A stretch of DNA of 61,790 nucleotides, from positions 1 to 61,790 of the forward strand of contig WHTM01000031.1 of assembly GCA_009377755.1 (NCBI GenBank), read 5' to 3'. The notes under the pieces were generated by a model, which had not been told where the DNA came from, did not search any database, and saw only the letters and a list, made by a program, of their open reading frames with translations. This DNA is from Hyphomicrobiales bacterium. Its GTDB lineage: Bacteria; Pseudomonadota; Alphaproteobacteria; Rhizobiales; Xanthobacteraceae. Each line of letters opens with the position of its first letter. Positions within the stretch are counted from its first letter, which is position 1. Of the stretch, positions 23,567-32,726 are shown one piece after another. The position numbers and the translations under genes were made by a program.

Positions 23567-24037
23567 CTACTTGCGGAACAGGATGCGGTCGAGGCTGAAG
23601 CGGCCGGCCGACGTGACGAACAGCAGCAGCAGCCCGCCCATGATCATGATGTTCTTCCAGAAATGAGCTTCCTGGTTTCCGCGCTGCGCAGGGAGAACGC
23701 TCCAGAAGGCGTGCGAGCTCAAGGCCGCGACGATCATGAAGAACAGCATCACCAGGACTGTGTAGCGCGTCGCAAAGCCGAGGATCAGAAAGAGCCCTCC
23801 CAGGACCTCGGCCGGGACAGCGATGTAGGCCATCCACTCTTGTAGCCCGCGCCCCGGAAAGGACTTGGCGTATCCCGCAATGTTGAAGAGCTTGCCCCAG
23901 CCATACCAAAGGAAGACCCAGCCGATCATCACGCGACCGACCAACAGCAGGAAGTCTTGCCAAAGGACAGCGATGCGGTCTGTGTAAGACAGCAAGGCGT
24001 GCGACGATGGTGAACTGACATCGGATTGGATAGTCAT
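23567..24037 (-). CDS. DoxX family membrane protein
   Basis: The 156-residue protein has four predicted membrane helices and the DoxX cues GRVMIGWVFLWYGWGKLFNIAGY, PAEVLGGLFLILGFATR and NIMIMGGLLLLFVTSAGRFSLD. DoxX-like proteins are small inner-membrane proteins, some tied to thiosulfate:quinone oxidoreduction or to redox stress complexes, but most are uncharacterised. The arginine/histidine pattern of true thiosulfate oxidoreductase subunits was not verified. It is monocistronic. Confidence 0.88.
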   Translation of the reverse strand: MTIQSDVSSPSSHALLSYTDRIAVLWQDFLLLVGRVMIGWVFLWYGWGKLFNIAGYAKSFPGRGLQEWMAYIAVPAEVLGGLFLILGFATRYTVLVMLFFMIVAALSSHAFWSVLPAQRGNQEAHFWKNIMIMGGLLLLFVTSAGRFSLDRILFRK

Positions 24038-24193
24038 GAGCGTGCCCCGGTCTATGACCCGGTTTTCGGGCCGTTATTGGGCGCATCGTCTTCCACGCGC
24101 CCATGGCAATAGTGTCATAATTCGCCTACGTGCGACCACCGAAATGTCGAAGTTTGCATAGGCAATTTTCACCACCATGTGCCGCTGCAGTGG

Positions 24194-24993
24194 CTAGCCA
24201 AGTTCGAACGTCGTCACGCCAAACACGCGCCGCAACTGCACGGGCCGAACCGGACCAGTATACATCCGCGCGGTCTCGAAGATGGGCGTGAGCCCACGCG
24301 CGCGGGCGAAGGCAACGGCGTCCGCATTTCGTTCCGGCACATCGAGAAAAATCTCGCCGCCGCCGCAGGCCGCGGCCAGCGCGTCGAATACCGTCTCCGC
24401 CGCGGCTCGATCATCGGCGACGAGGGGCCCAATCTTGCTGCCAATCCGGCAGGGCCGCACCACGCCCCATGCTGCGAGTTGACCGTCTCGCATCAGCGCG
24501 CGTCCGATATGACCCGGCGCCCCGATCCACGACCCCAGGAACCCCACCCGGCCGGCAGGAAAGACCGTTGCATCATCGGCGGCGAGCGTCGGCGGCGAGC
24601 GTCGGCAGCGGCACGTCGGTGAGCGTCACGATGCCGGATGCGGCATCCGGGACAACCGGACAGACGCCGCCATGGCGAATGTTGCGATAGGCAAAGCCGA
24701 AACCGGACTTCTTGTAGTTCTCCTGCTGTGCGGTGACACCGTCGAGGCCGACGGTGCGTGGCCCCGCGTGGGCGATAGTGGCATTCCAGATCCGCAAACC
24801 GAACCCGCGAAATCGTTGCCGCCGGCTCCCCGTCAAGCTCGCCGATCAGAAAGCCGTGCGGGTCGACGGTCGCGAAGCAGGCGGCGTCGGCATGGCCGGG
24901 GTTCCAGCCTTCCCGCGCCGCCCACTCAATGGCGACCGCAATCTCCTCCGGCCGCATGACGCGGATGATGAATCCATCGCCTGCGTCCGTCAT
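24194..24993 (-). pseudogene. GNAT family N-acetyltransferase, broken by two frameshifts
   Basis: Three consecutive pieces in three reading frames make up one GNAT protein. The N-terminal piece (IRVMRPEEIAVAIEWAAREGW to GEPAATIS) breaks near 24805-24815, where the next frame resumes at RGFGLRIWNATIAHAG. The strand and loop expected in between (roughly 25 residues) are missing, so a deletion is likely. The middle piece ends in PLPTLAADA at a 13-base direct tandem duplication (24578-24590 and 24591-24603), after which the third frame continues with GFLGSWIGAPGHIGRALMRDGQLAAWG to the stop at 24194. The two lesions do not restore one frame, so the gene is inactive unless there are sequencing errors. 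Confidence 0.8.
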
Positions 24994-25055
24994 CGACGAG
25001 ACGGTCCCATCGCCCTAGACGACCGATTCCATGAAGCCGATCAGCCTTCGCCGCC

Positions 25056-25135
25056 TCTGGATTGCTTCGCCTTCGGCTCGCAATGACGGCCGAGGCTCGT
25101 CATTGCGAGGCGCGTAGCGCCGAAGCAATCCAGAC
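25056..25135. repeat. dispersed repeat family D, copy 2
   Basis: CTCTGGATTGCTTCGCCTTC, then GCTCGCAATGACGG, then CGTCATTGCGAGGCG and GCCGAAGCAATCCAGA form back-to-back inverted arms. It lies between the 5' end of the GNAT pseudogene and the 3' end of the Bug receptor gene. Confidence 0.8.
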
Positions 25136-25176
25136 CTTGTGCGGCGGGATATGATTCGAATTTCGAAAACGCTGAA

Positions 25177-26211
25177 CTAGTCGGTCATGCCGACCGCGGT
25201 CTTCACACGCGCTACCAGCTCGGGCGACGCGGTGATGATCTTATCCACCATTGCCTGAACCTGAGCAGCGCTGCGCGGGTTGATGGCGAGCTGACGCTTC
25301 TCGGCTTCGGCAAGGAACTCCTTGTCCCTCATTAGGGCATTGAAGGCCTTGCGCAGCGCGTCGACGCGATCCTTCGGCACGCCCGGTCCGACCGCCATGG
25401 AGCGCGCGATCGGCGTGCCCGAGGTGATGAACTCAACCACGTCCTTTTTGCCGGGCGGGGTAAGTTCGAGCAGCGTCGGTACATCCGGCAATTGCGGGAT
25501 GCGCTCGAGCGTGTACTGCACCAGCATATTGACCGTCTTGTCGCGGATCCACTGCGGCCGCGTGCCGTTGATATTTTCCCAGGAGGCGGCCCAGCCCTGA
25601 ATTTCGCCGCGCTCCATCGCTAGATTGGTATCGTTGCCGCTGCGGTAGCCGGTGATCACCTTGAACTTCGTGCCAAGCACGGTCTTCGCCAGCATGGCCC
25701 ATTGATAGGTGAGATGCGTATTGCTGAACGAGCCGACGACGAACTCCTTGGTCTTGAGGTCGTCGATGGTCTTCACACCCGCGGTGTGCCAGACGGTCAT
25801 GATCTGAGCGATGGCGTCGTAGGCGCCGAGCCAGTGGAACTCGCGCGTCTTGAACCTGATGGTCTTGCCGCCAAGCATCTTCTCGGTGATCGGGATGGCG
25901 TGGGCGAGCAGAATCTTGGTGCCATCCTGCGGCGCCGGGCCGTAAATGTGACTTCCCGCGATGGCGCCGCCGGCACCCGGCATGTGTTCGACGATGATGT
26001 TCGGATTGCCGGGAATGTGCTTGCCCAAATGGGCGGCAATGGTCCGGCCGTAGAGGTCGAAGCTGCCGCCCGGTCCAGTGCCCATCAGGATCGCGACGGT
26101 GTTGCCCTTGTAGAACTCGGCGACGGTTTGAGCCGCGGCGGATGTCGCCGGCAGCGCCGTGACCGCGAGGGCTGCAAATGCGAAACGGTACGCAAGCTTG
26201 GAGTGCAGCAT
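25177..26211 (-). CDS. tripartite tricarboxylate transporter receptor (Bug/TctC family), orphan
   Basis: The 344-residue periplasmic binding protein has a signal peptide (residues 1-28, cleavage near SAAAQ). Bug-family features include FYKGNTVAILMGTGPGGSFDLYGR, HIPGNPNIIVEHMPGAGG and PAPQDGTKILLAHA. It would capture a carboxylate or similar small ligand for a TctAB permease. The start at 26211 is fixed by GGGGAGG seven bases upstream. No TctA or TctB gene is in the window, so the receptor is orphan or partners a distant permease. It is divergent from ltrA-like. Confidence 0.88.
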   Translation of the reverse strand: MLHSKLAYRFAFAALAVTALPATSAAAQTVAEFYKGNTVAILMGTGPGGSFDLYGRTIAAHLGKHIPGNPNIIVEHMPGAGGAIAGSHIYGPAPQDGTKILLAHAIPITEKMLGGKTIRFKTREFHWLGAYDAIAQIMTVWHTAGVKTIDDLKTKEFVVGSFSNTHLTYQWAMLAKTVLGTKFKVITGYRSGNDTNLAMERGEIQGWAASWENINGTRPQWIRDKTVNMLVQYTLERIPQLPDVPTLLELTPPGKKDVVEFITSGTPIARSMAVGPGVPKDRVDALRKAFNALMRDKEFLAEAEKRQLAINPRSAAQVQAMVDKIITASPELVARVKTAVGMTD

Positions 26212-26461
26212 ATTCGACCTCCCCGGTGATGCGGTGTTGTTTTCCGCAATATTTGCAGGCTTCTCGTAGCCTGGCAGCGTCCCACACCCGTCGGGCCGGT
26301 TCAAGCCGTCCGTCCGCGGCAATCGGCAGCGATTGGCCATGGCGGCGCGCAGCCAGTGTCGCTTCCAATGCGGGTTGCGATCGCACAAGCTGTCGGGCAA
26401 ATGGGCAACATGATGGACCGTTCGGCCTGCTGCCGCGGCTCACACGCATGGGGCTGAGGAC

Positions 26462-27652
26462 ATGATTGGTGGCGCGCGCACGAGCGTTCTCCGCACGCGG
26501 CGACCGCACGAGCATGCGCGGGTGACCTTCGTCGAGCTGTTCTTCGACCTCGTTTTCGTGTTCGCAGTCACCCAGCTTTCGCACCTGATGCTCGACCACT
26601 TCACGCCCGCCGGCGTCGCCCAGACAGCGCTGTTGCTCTGCGCGGTCTGGTGGCTCTGGATCTACACGTGCTGGGCGACCAACTGGCTCGATCCGCAGAC
26701 GACGCCGGTGCGGATCATGCTGTTCGCGCTGATGCTGGCGGGTCTTGTCCTCTCCACGTCGATCCCGCAGGCATTCGGCTCGCGCGCGCTCGCTTTCGCG
26801 GCAGCCTACGTGTTCATGCAGGTCGCGCGCAGCCTGTTCATGCTGTGGGCACTGCGGCGCCACAGCCACGGCAACTTCCGCAACTTCCAGCGCATCATCG
26901 CATGGCTGCTGATGTCGGCTGTGTTCTGGATCGCCGGCGCCTTCGCCGACGGTGAGCCGCGCTTTGCGCTATGGGCATTGGCGCTGCTGATCGAATACGC
27001 TTCGCCAGCGGTGGGATTCTGGACGCCTGGTCTCGGCCGGTCCACGACTGCTGACTGGGACGTCGAAGGTGGGCACATGGCCGAACGCTGCGGCCTGTTC
27101 ATCATCATCGCGCTCGGGGAATCGATCCTGGTCGCCGGCGCGACCTTCGCCAAGATGGACTGGACGCTCCTGACGGCCGCCGCCTTCACGGCCGCGTTCG
27201 CCGGCAGCGTCGCCATGTGGTGGATCTACTTCAACATCGGCGCCGAGCGCGCCGGCCACACCTTCGCGGCCTCCGCCGATCCGGGCAGGATGGCGCGGCT
27301 GGCCTACACCTACGTTCACCTCTTGATCGTCGCCGGGATCGTCGTCACGGCGGTGGGCGACGAGCTGGTGCTTGCGCATCCGGTCGGGCACAGCGAGCTG
27401 AAGACCGCGATCGCAGCCATTGGCGGGCCTGTGCTGTTCCTGTTGGGGAACATCCTGTTCAAGCGATTCGGCACTGGTCGCCCTGCGCTCTCCCATTGGA
27501 TCGGGCTCGCGCTCCTGACGTTGCTCGCCGCCGCAACGCCGGTGTTGTCGCCGCTCGCGCTCGGCGCGACGGGTACGGCGGTACTGGTGATCGTCGCCGT
27601 CTGGGAGACGCGGTCGTTCCGCAGCGGCCCGGCGCAGGTTCTCGGGCACTGA
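26462..27652 (+). CDS. low temperature requirement protein A (LtrA) family membrane protein
   Basis: The 396-residue protein has about ten to twelve hydrophobic helices. The LtrA hallmark HARVTFVELFFDLVFVFAVTQLSH is at the N-terminus, with GGHMAERCGLFIIIALGESIL in the middle. The family is named after a Listeria gene needed for growth in the cold, but its biochemical role is unknown. It is a single gene between the divergent Bug receptor and the TAXI receptor. Confidence 0.9.
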   Translation: MIGGARTSVLRTRRPHEHARVTFVELFFDLVFVFAVTQLSHLMLDHFTPAGVAQTALLLCAVWWLWIYTCWATNWLDPQTTPVRIMLFALMLAGLVLSTSIPQAFGSRALAFAAAYVFMQVARSLFMLWALRRHSHGNFRNFQRIIAWLLMSAVFWIAGAFADGEPRFALWALALLIEYASPAVGFWTPGLGRSTTADWDVEGGHMAERCGLFIIIALGESILVAGATFAKMDWTLLTAAAFTAAFAGSVAMWWIYFNIGAERAGHTFAASADPGRMARLAYTYVHLLIVAGIVVTAVGDELVLAHPVGHSELKTAIAAIGGPVLFLLGNILFKRFGTGRPALSHWIGLALLTLLAAATPVLSPLALGATGTAVLVIVAVWETRSFRSGPAQVLGH

Positions 27653-27794
27653 AACCTTCAGTCCGCTGAGACCAATCACCGCAGGCCGCCCGCGCCAACG
27701 CCGCTGCCTGCCTCCCGCGTGCCCTAGCAACACGCGGCCAAATCGAGCATGATCGCGCTCAACGGTCGGGGTGATCAGACCAAGGGAGGATCCG

Positions 27795-28802
27795 ATGCTA
27801 ACCCTCAATCGCCGCAGTCTGGCCGCGGGACTGGTGGCCGGGCTCGTACTGGCTCCGGCCGCTGCTGCTCTCGCGCAGACCAAGCGCGTCACGATCGGGA
27901 CCAACCCGGCCGGCAGCATCTATTACGCGCTCGGCGGGGGACTGGCCAAGGTCTTCACCGAGAAGATGGATGTGCAGGCGATCGTCCAGCCCTATGCCGG
28001 CTCCTCGGTCTATTTGCCGTTGGTCAACAACGGCGAAGTCACCACCGGTCTGTCCTCGACGCTGGACTCCGGCGCCGCCTACAATGGCGCGGACGGCCGC
28101 AAGCCGATGAAGGACATGCGCTCGCTGGTGCGCATCTTCTCGCTGCCCTACACGTTCATGGTCCGAGCCGATTCCGAGCTGAAGACCGTCGCGGACCTCA
28201 AGGGCAAGAAAGTGGTCATGGTCTTCAAGGCGCTGCGGGGCCTGCAGCCGATGAACGAGGCGATGATCCTCGCCGGCGGCCTGAAGCTGAGCGAGATCAC
28301 GCCAATCACGGTGGCCGGTCTCAAGCAGGGTCTGGATGCCGTCGCAGACAAGACGGCGGACGCGACGGCCATCGCGGCCGGCATCGCGATGGTGAAGGAG
28401 GTGCATGCCTCCATTCCCGGCGGTATCCGCTACCTGAACATCACCGGTTCCAATGCCAGCGACGACTTCATGGAAAAGACGCTGGCCGGTTCCGCCCTCA
28501 TGGAGCTGAAGCCAAATCCGCGCATGCCTGAGGTCACGGAGCCCATCAACATCGGCACCTATCACGTCTACCTGATTGCAGGGGCAAAGCTCTCGAATGC
28601 CGATGCCGAAAAGATGACCAACGTACTCATCGACAACTGGCCCGCCCTGCAGAAGGACTACCCGGCGCTCCGTGCCGCCAAGCTCGATGACCTGTCGCTG
28701 CCGGCCAACGTGCTGCCCTATCATCCAGGGGCGGTTGCTGCGTTCAAGGCCAGGAACATGTGGTTGCAGAAAAACAACATGGCCGAGGCGAAGTTCAAGT
28801 GA
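27795..28802 (+). CDS. TAXI-family TRAP transporter solute receptor
   Basis: The 335-residue periplasmic receptor has a signal peptide (MLTLNRRSLAAG to LAQ, about 29 residues). The TAXI start is VTIGTNPAGSIYYALGGGLAKV, followed by SSVYLPLVNNGEV and DLKGKKVVM. TAXI receptors deliver substrates to TRAP permeases with fused 4TM/12TM subunits, and exactly such a permease gene is next. AGGGAGGA at 27784-27791 supports the ATG at 27795. Known TAXI ligands include glutamate-like or other organic acids, but the ligand here is unknown. Confidence 0.9.
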   Translation: MLTLNRRSLAAGLVAGLVLAPAAAALAQTKRVTIGTNPAGSIYYALGGGLAKVFTEKMDVQAIVQPYAGSSVYLPLVNNGEVTTGLSSTLDSGAAYNGADGRKPMKDMRSLVRIFSLPYTFMVRADSELKTVADLKGKKVVMVFKALRGLQPMNEAMILAGGLKLSEITPITVAGLKQGLDAVADKTADATAIAAGIAMVKEVHASIPGGIRYLNITGSNASDDFMEKTLAGSALMELKPNPRMPEVTEPINIGTYHVYLIAGAKLSNADAEKMTNVLIDNWPALQKDYPALRAAKLDDLSLPANVLPYHPGAVAAFKARNMWLQKNNMAEAKFK

Positions 28803-28827
28803 TTCCGGCGGTCGCAATCTCTGACCT

Positions 28828-28943
28828 GTCGTGCCCCGCGAATGCGGGGCACCCAGTATTCCGCGACGGTGCAATGGAAAGTCGGTGCCCGCTCCGGTCG
28901 GACCGTGATTACTGGATTGCCCGCATTCACGGGCAGTGACGGC
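28828..28943. repeat. dispersed repeat family G
   Basis: Contains the hairpin TGCCCCGCGAATGCGGGGCA and, about 80 bases on, GCCCGCATTCACGGGC. It lies inside the TAXI-permease gene pair, so an operon transcript would have to read through it. Confidence 0.65.
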
Positions 28944-28966
28944 AGGTTGCATCTCGGGGGACACGG

Positions 28967-30859
28967 ATGCCCGTCGTGGACTGGCTCAAGCGCGGCCTTC
29001 TCGCCGCAATCACGATCCTGAGCGTGTTGTGGGTGTTTGACGTGCCGCTGAAGCTCGGCTTCGGCGGCATTATCCAGGAGCAATTCTATCTCCTGATCAC
29101 CGGCCTCGTCACCGGAGCCAGCCTGCTCCACGTGCCGCTGCGCCGACAAGTCACTTGGATCGATGTCGCGCTTGCGCTCGCGGCGGTCGCCTGCTGGGGC
29201 TGGGCAGCGTGGAATGTGGACGAGTGGCTAATCGAATCCACCGAGCGCGGACCGGAACGCTGGCTGCCGGGCCTGCTCGGCATCTTGCTGCTGATGCTTG
29301 CCCTCTACAAGAACGTCGGTCTGGCCATTGCCGTGACCATTGGTGCGATCGGCGTCTACGGCTTCGTCGGCCACTGGTTCCCCGGAATATTCGAGGGCCA
29401 GTACACCGAGCCGCGGCGCCTGATCATGTATCTCTACGCCGATTCCAATGGCGTGCCGGGCCTGGTGTTCGGGGTCGCGGTGACGCTGGTTCTTTGCTTC
29501 ATCGCATTCTCGAAGGCGCTCTCGGCCGCAGGCGCCGGGAGCTTCTTCGACCGGTTGGCGATGTCGCTGCTTGGCAATCATCGCGGCGGGCCCGCAAAGG
29601 TTGCGGTCCTGTCGTCGGGCCTGTTTGGCATGATCAGCGGCTCGGCGGTCGCCAACGTGACGTCGAGTGGCATCATCACGATCCCGCTGATGATCCGATC
29701 CGGCTTCAAGCCGGCGATGGCCGCCGGGATCGAGGCCAACGCCTCCCATGCTGGCCAGATCACGCCTCCGGTGATGGGCGCCACGGCGTTCCTGATCGCC
29801 GAGTTCCTGCAGATCCCCTATCGCGACGTCGTGTTCGCCGCGGCATTCCCCGCCTTCATCTTCTATGCGGCCCTGTTCATTCAGATCGATGCCCATGCGG
29901 CCCGTTACGGGTTGGTCGGGCTGCCGCGGTCCGAGTTGCCGCGCCTCGGACGCGCGCTGGCCGAAGGGTGGGTTTTCATCATTCCGATCGCGGTGCTGAT
30001 CTACTTCATGTTTTGGGAAGGCACCAAAGTCGAGAAGGCGGCGATCTACGCGACCGTTCTGATGATCGTGCTGGGCGGCCTGATGCGGCGCGACTTCAGA
30101 TGGGGCGGGCTGTTGGAGGCGATCACGGTCGGCGTCGGTCAGGAGATGATCCCGATTCTGCTGGTCAGCGCGGCGGCCGGCATCGTGATCGGGGTTCTCA
30201 ACATCTCCGGACTTGCCTTTACCATCACGCTGCTGCTCACGACGGTCGCGGAGCACGCCGGCATCTTGGCCATGCTGCTCATGACAGCAGCGATCGCGCT
30301 GGTGCTCGGCATGGGGCTGCCGACGACGGCGGTCTACGTGCTGTTGTCGGTGGTGCTGGCGCCGGCGCTGGTAAAGATGGGGATCGCGCCACTCGCAGCG
30401 CACATGTTCATCTTCTATCTCGGAATGATGTCGTTCCTGACACCGCCGGTCGCGATGTCGTCCTACACGGCGGCGGCGATCGCGAATGCAGACCTGTGGG
30501 AAACATCGGTCGACGCGATCCGCACCGGCGCGTCGGGTTATCTGCTGCCGTTCATCTTTGCGCTCAATCCCGCCCTGATCCTGGTGGGCTCACCGCTGGA
30601 AGTCCTATTTGCCGTTATGACGGTGCTGCTGTCGGCCGCATTCCTGTCCTGGGCAGCGGAATCCTCACTCGGCGCCATTCCGCTCACGACGCCCGAACGT
30701 ATCGTTAGCCTCATCTTTGCCTTCAGCACCGGCAGCTCGACGCTCGTCTTCGGTTCGGGGTCGCTGGCAAATCTCGCCGTGCTGATTGCCGGCGGGCTCA
30801 TCATTGCAGCATTTTGTAAGCTGTCGTCGGGCCGTATGCGGGTGGCCGTTCAGACCTGA
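28967..30859 (+). CDS. TRAP transporter permease, fused 4TM/12TM subunits
   Basis: The 630-residue inner-membrane protein has about 16 or more hydrophobic helices: an N-terminal small-subunit-like part (about residues 1-150) and the large DctM-like part. The large-subunit cues are VLSSGLFGMISGSAVANVTSSGIITIPLM, ANASHAGQITPPVMGATAFLIAEFL and GMGLPTTAVYVLLSVVLAPALVKMG. Fused permeases of this kind normally work with TAXI receptors, consistent with the upstream gene. The ATG at 28967 follows GGGGGACACGG. Confidence 0.92.
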   Translation: MPVVDWLKRGLLAAITILSVLWVFDVPLKLGFGGIIQEQFYLLITGLVTGASLLHVPLRRQVTWIDVALALAAVACWGWAAWNVDEWLIESTERGPERWLPGLLGILLLMLALYKNVGLAIAVTIGAIGVYGFVGHWFPGIFEGQYTEPRRLIMYLYADSNGVPGLVFGVAVTLVLCFIAFSKALSAAGAGSFFDRLAMSLLGNHRGGPAKVAVLSSGLFGMISGSAVANVTSSGIITIPLMIRSGFKPAMAAGIEANASHAGQITPPVMGATAFLIAEFLQIPYRDVVFAAAFPAFIFYAALFIQIDAHAARYGLVGLPRSELPRLGRALAEGWVFIIPIAVLIYFMFWEGTKVEKAAIYATVLMIVLGGLMRRDFRWGGLLEAITVGVGQEMIPILLVSAAAGIVIGVLNISGLAFTITLLLTTVAEHAGILAMLLMTAAIALVLGMGLPTTAVYVLLSVVLAPALVKMGIAPLAAHMFIFYLGMMSFLTPPVAMSSYTAAAIANADLWETSVDAIRTGASGYLLPFIFALNPALILVGSPLEVLFAVMTVLLSAAFLSWAAESSLGAIPLTTPERIVSLIFAFSTGSSTLVFGSGSLANLAVLIAGGLIIAAFCKLSSGRMRVAVQT

Positions 30860-31123
30860 CCCGTCTGCATCGGCGGCGGTCGCGGCGTGCCGGGGAACGC
30901 GAATTGCCGCCAAGACCATCGGCGTATCGCGCTCATTCCGCCGCGGGCCATTTGTTCGCTATTCGGTCACTTGCGGTTTCTGCCCACCTTGCATCAAGCA
31001 GCACGGCAGGCAGCGGGATTCAAGTGCTTGGACTTCAAACCAATTTGTCTCTATCATCGCCGTCAAATGACGATGGGTAAACAACATCGCCCACGCTTCG
31101 ATCAACATCAGGGAGGAATCACA

Positions 31124-32143
31124 GTGTTGCAGAGAACGATGTTGTCGGTCTTGGCCGCAGGCGTAGTGATCGCCTTCGGTGCCGCATCGGCGTCGGCTCA
31201 AAAGCAGACGCTCAAGATGGCGTACTGGGCCGGGCCCAGCCACCACATGGTCAAGACCCAGGAGGCCTGGATCAAGACGATCGAGGCCGCCTCCGGCGGC
31301 AATCTGACCATCGAGGTCGACAAGGCGCCGCTCGCCAAGCCGGACGGTCAGTATGACCTCGTGAAGAACGGCGTGCGCGACATGGTCTGGCATGTTCCCG
31401 CTTATACCCGTGGGCGTTTCGAAATGCTGCAGGCCGGCGAAATCCCGTTCCTATGTCCGAACGCCACCGTCTGCGCCCCCGCACTGTGGAAGTGGTATGC
31501 CAAGCACAAGTTGGCCGACAAGGAATTCACCGACACCAAGCTCTTGACCGTGTTTATGCACGGTCCTGGCGGCATCCACACCCTCAAGCCGGCGACGACG
31601 CTTGAGCAGATCAAGGGCATCAAGATCCGCGCCGGCGGCGCGGGCGTCCCGATCGGCAAGGCGCTCGGCATGTCGGTCGTTTCCATGACCGCGACCGAGG
31701 CGCATGAAGCGCTCTCGCGCGGGACCGTCGACGGCGTGCTATTCCCGTGGGAAGCGATGGACAGCTTCCGTCTTACCGAGTTGACCAAAGCCCACCTGGA
31801 AGTTCCGGGCGGGATGTACACGGCCACCTTCATCATCAACATCAACCCGAGGTCCTTCGACCGGCTGACCGACAGCAACAAGGCCGCGCTGATGAAGGCG
31901 AGCGGCGAGGCCGGCTCCGCGCTGTTCGGCAAGCACTGGGACGCCGCGGACGACAAGGCGCGCGACAACGCCAAGAAGCTGGGTCACTCGATCCAGACCC
32001 TCGCACCGGCGGAACTCGATCGCTGGCGGCCCATGCTGCAGTTCGTGGAAGACGAATGGGTCAAGAAGGCCAATTCGCGGGGGCTGAACGGCAAGATGCT
32101 GCTCGACGATCTGCGGGCGATGATCAAGGCTTCGTCGAGCTGA
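31124..32143 (+). CDS. dctP: TRAP transporter substrate-binding protein (DctP family)
   Basis: The 339-residue periplasmic receptor has a signal peptide ending near ASASAQ. DctP features include LKMAYWAGPSHHMVKTQEAW, GEIPFLCPN, LEQIKGIKIRAGG (containing the usual carboxylate-binding Arg region) and SRGTVDGVLFPWEAM. The start is GTG at 31124, with GGGAGGA at 31111-31117 at ideal spacing. It is the first gene of dctPQM. The ligand is unknown, but a monocarboxylate or dicarboxylate is typical. Confidence 0.92.
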   Translation: MLQRTMLSVLAAGVVIAFGAASASAQKQTLKMAYWAGPSHHMVKTQEAWIKTIEAASGGNLTIEVDKAPLAKPDGQYDLVKNGVRDMVWHVPAYTRGRFEMLQAGEIPFLCPNATVCAPALWKWYAKHKLADKEFTDTKLLTVFMHGPGGIHTLKPATTLEQIKGIKIRAGGAGVPIGKALGMSVVSMTATEAHEALSRGTVDGVLFPWEAMDSFRLTELTKAHLEVPGGMYTATFIININPRSFDRLTDSNKAALMKASGEAGSALFGKHWDAADDKARDNAKKLGHSIQTLAPAELDRWRPMLQFVEDEWVKKANSRGLNGKMLLDDLRAMIKASSS

Positions 32144-32150
32144 CGCGGTC

Positions 32151-32699
32151 ATGACTGACGCGATGGCTGGCCTGACGGGCCGGTTGAACGGGTGGGCCAC
32201 CTTATGGCTCGCTCGAATCGCGGCATTCGTTCTCGCGGCGCTTGCCGTGGTCACGTTCTGCGACGTGGTCGGGCGTTATTTTTTCAATTCTCCGTTCACG
32301 TTTACGGTCGAGGTGACCGAACTTTCGATGGGTCTGATCGTCTATTTCGGCATCGGTCTGACCACCCACCGAAACGAGCACATCAGTGTCGACTTCGTGA
32401 CGCTGCGGCTGTCGCAGCGACAGCAGGCGTGGCTGGCGGTGGTCACGAACCTTCTGGCGCTCGGATTTCTATGCGTCATGGTCTGGCAGGTGTGGCTGCG
32501 CGCCGAGGTTCTGCTGACCAAGGGAGACGTCACCCAGATTTGGGGGATTCCGATCTGGCCGGTCGCATTCGGGATGGCGGTGGGCAGCGTCTTTCTGCTC
32601 ACCGGCGTATTCTTGCAGATGGTCGGCGCCGCTAGGCGCCTGATGGGCCAGGACCAACCGCCGCCGTCTCCGTCCGTTTCGCGGCCGTACACCGATTAA
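32151..32699 (+). CDS. dctQ: TRAP transporter small permease (DctQ)
   Basis: The 182-residue protein has four membrane helices and the DctQ cues FCDVVGRYFFNSPFTFTVEVTEL and THRNEHISVDFV. It couples the receptor to the large permease. It begins seven bases after the dctP stop. The Pro/Ser-rich C-terminal tail is unremarkable. Confidence 0.92.
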   Translation: MTDAMAGLTGRLNGWATLWLARIAAFVLAALAVVTFCDVVGRYFFNSPFTFTVEVTELSMGLIVYFGIGLTTHRNEHISVDFVTLRLSQRQQAWLAVVTNLLALGFLCVMVWQVWLRAEVLLTKGDVTQIWGIPIWPVAFGMAVGSVFLLTGVFLQMVGAARRLMGQDQPPPSPSVSRPYTD

Positions 32700-32726
32700 G
32701 CCAAGGCAGGAACGGCATCGCCGGAT

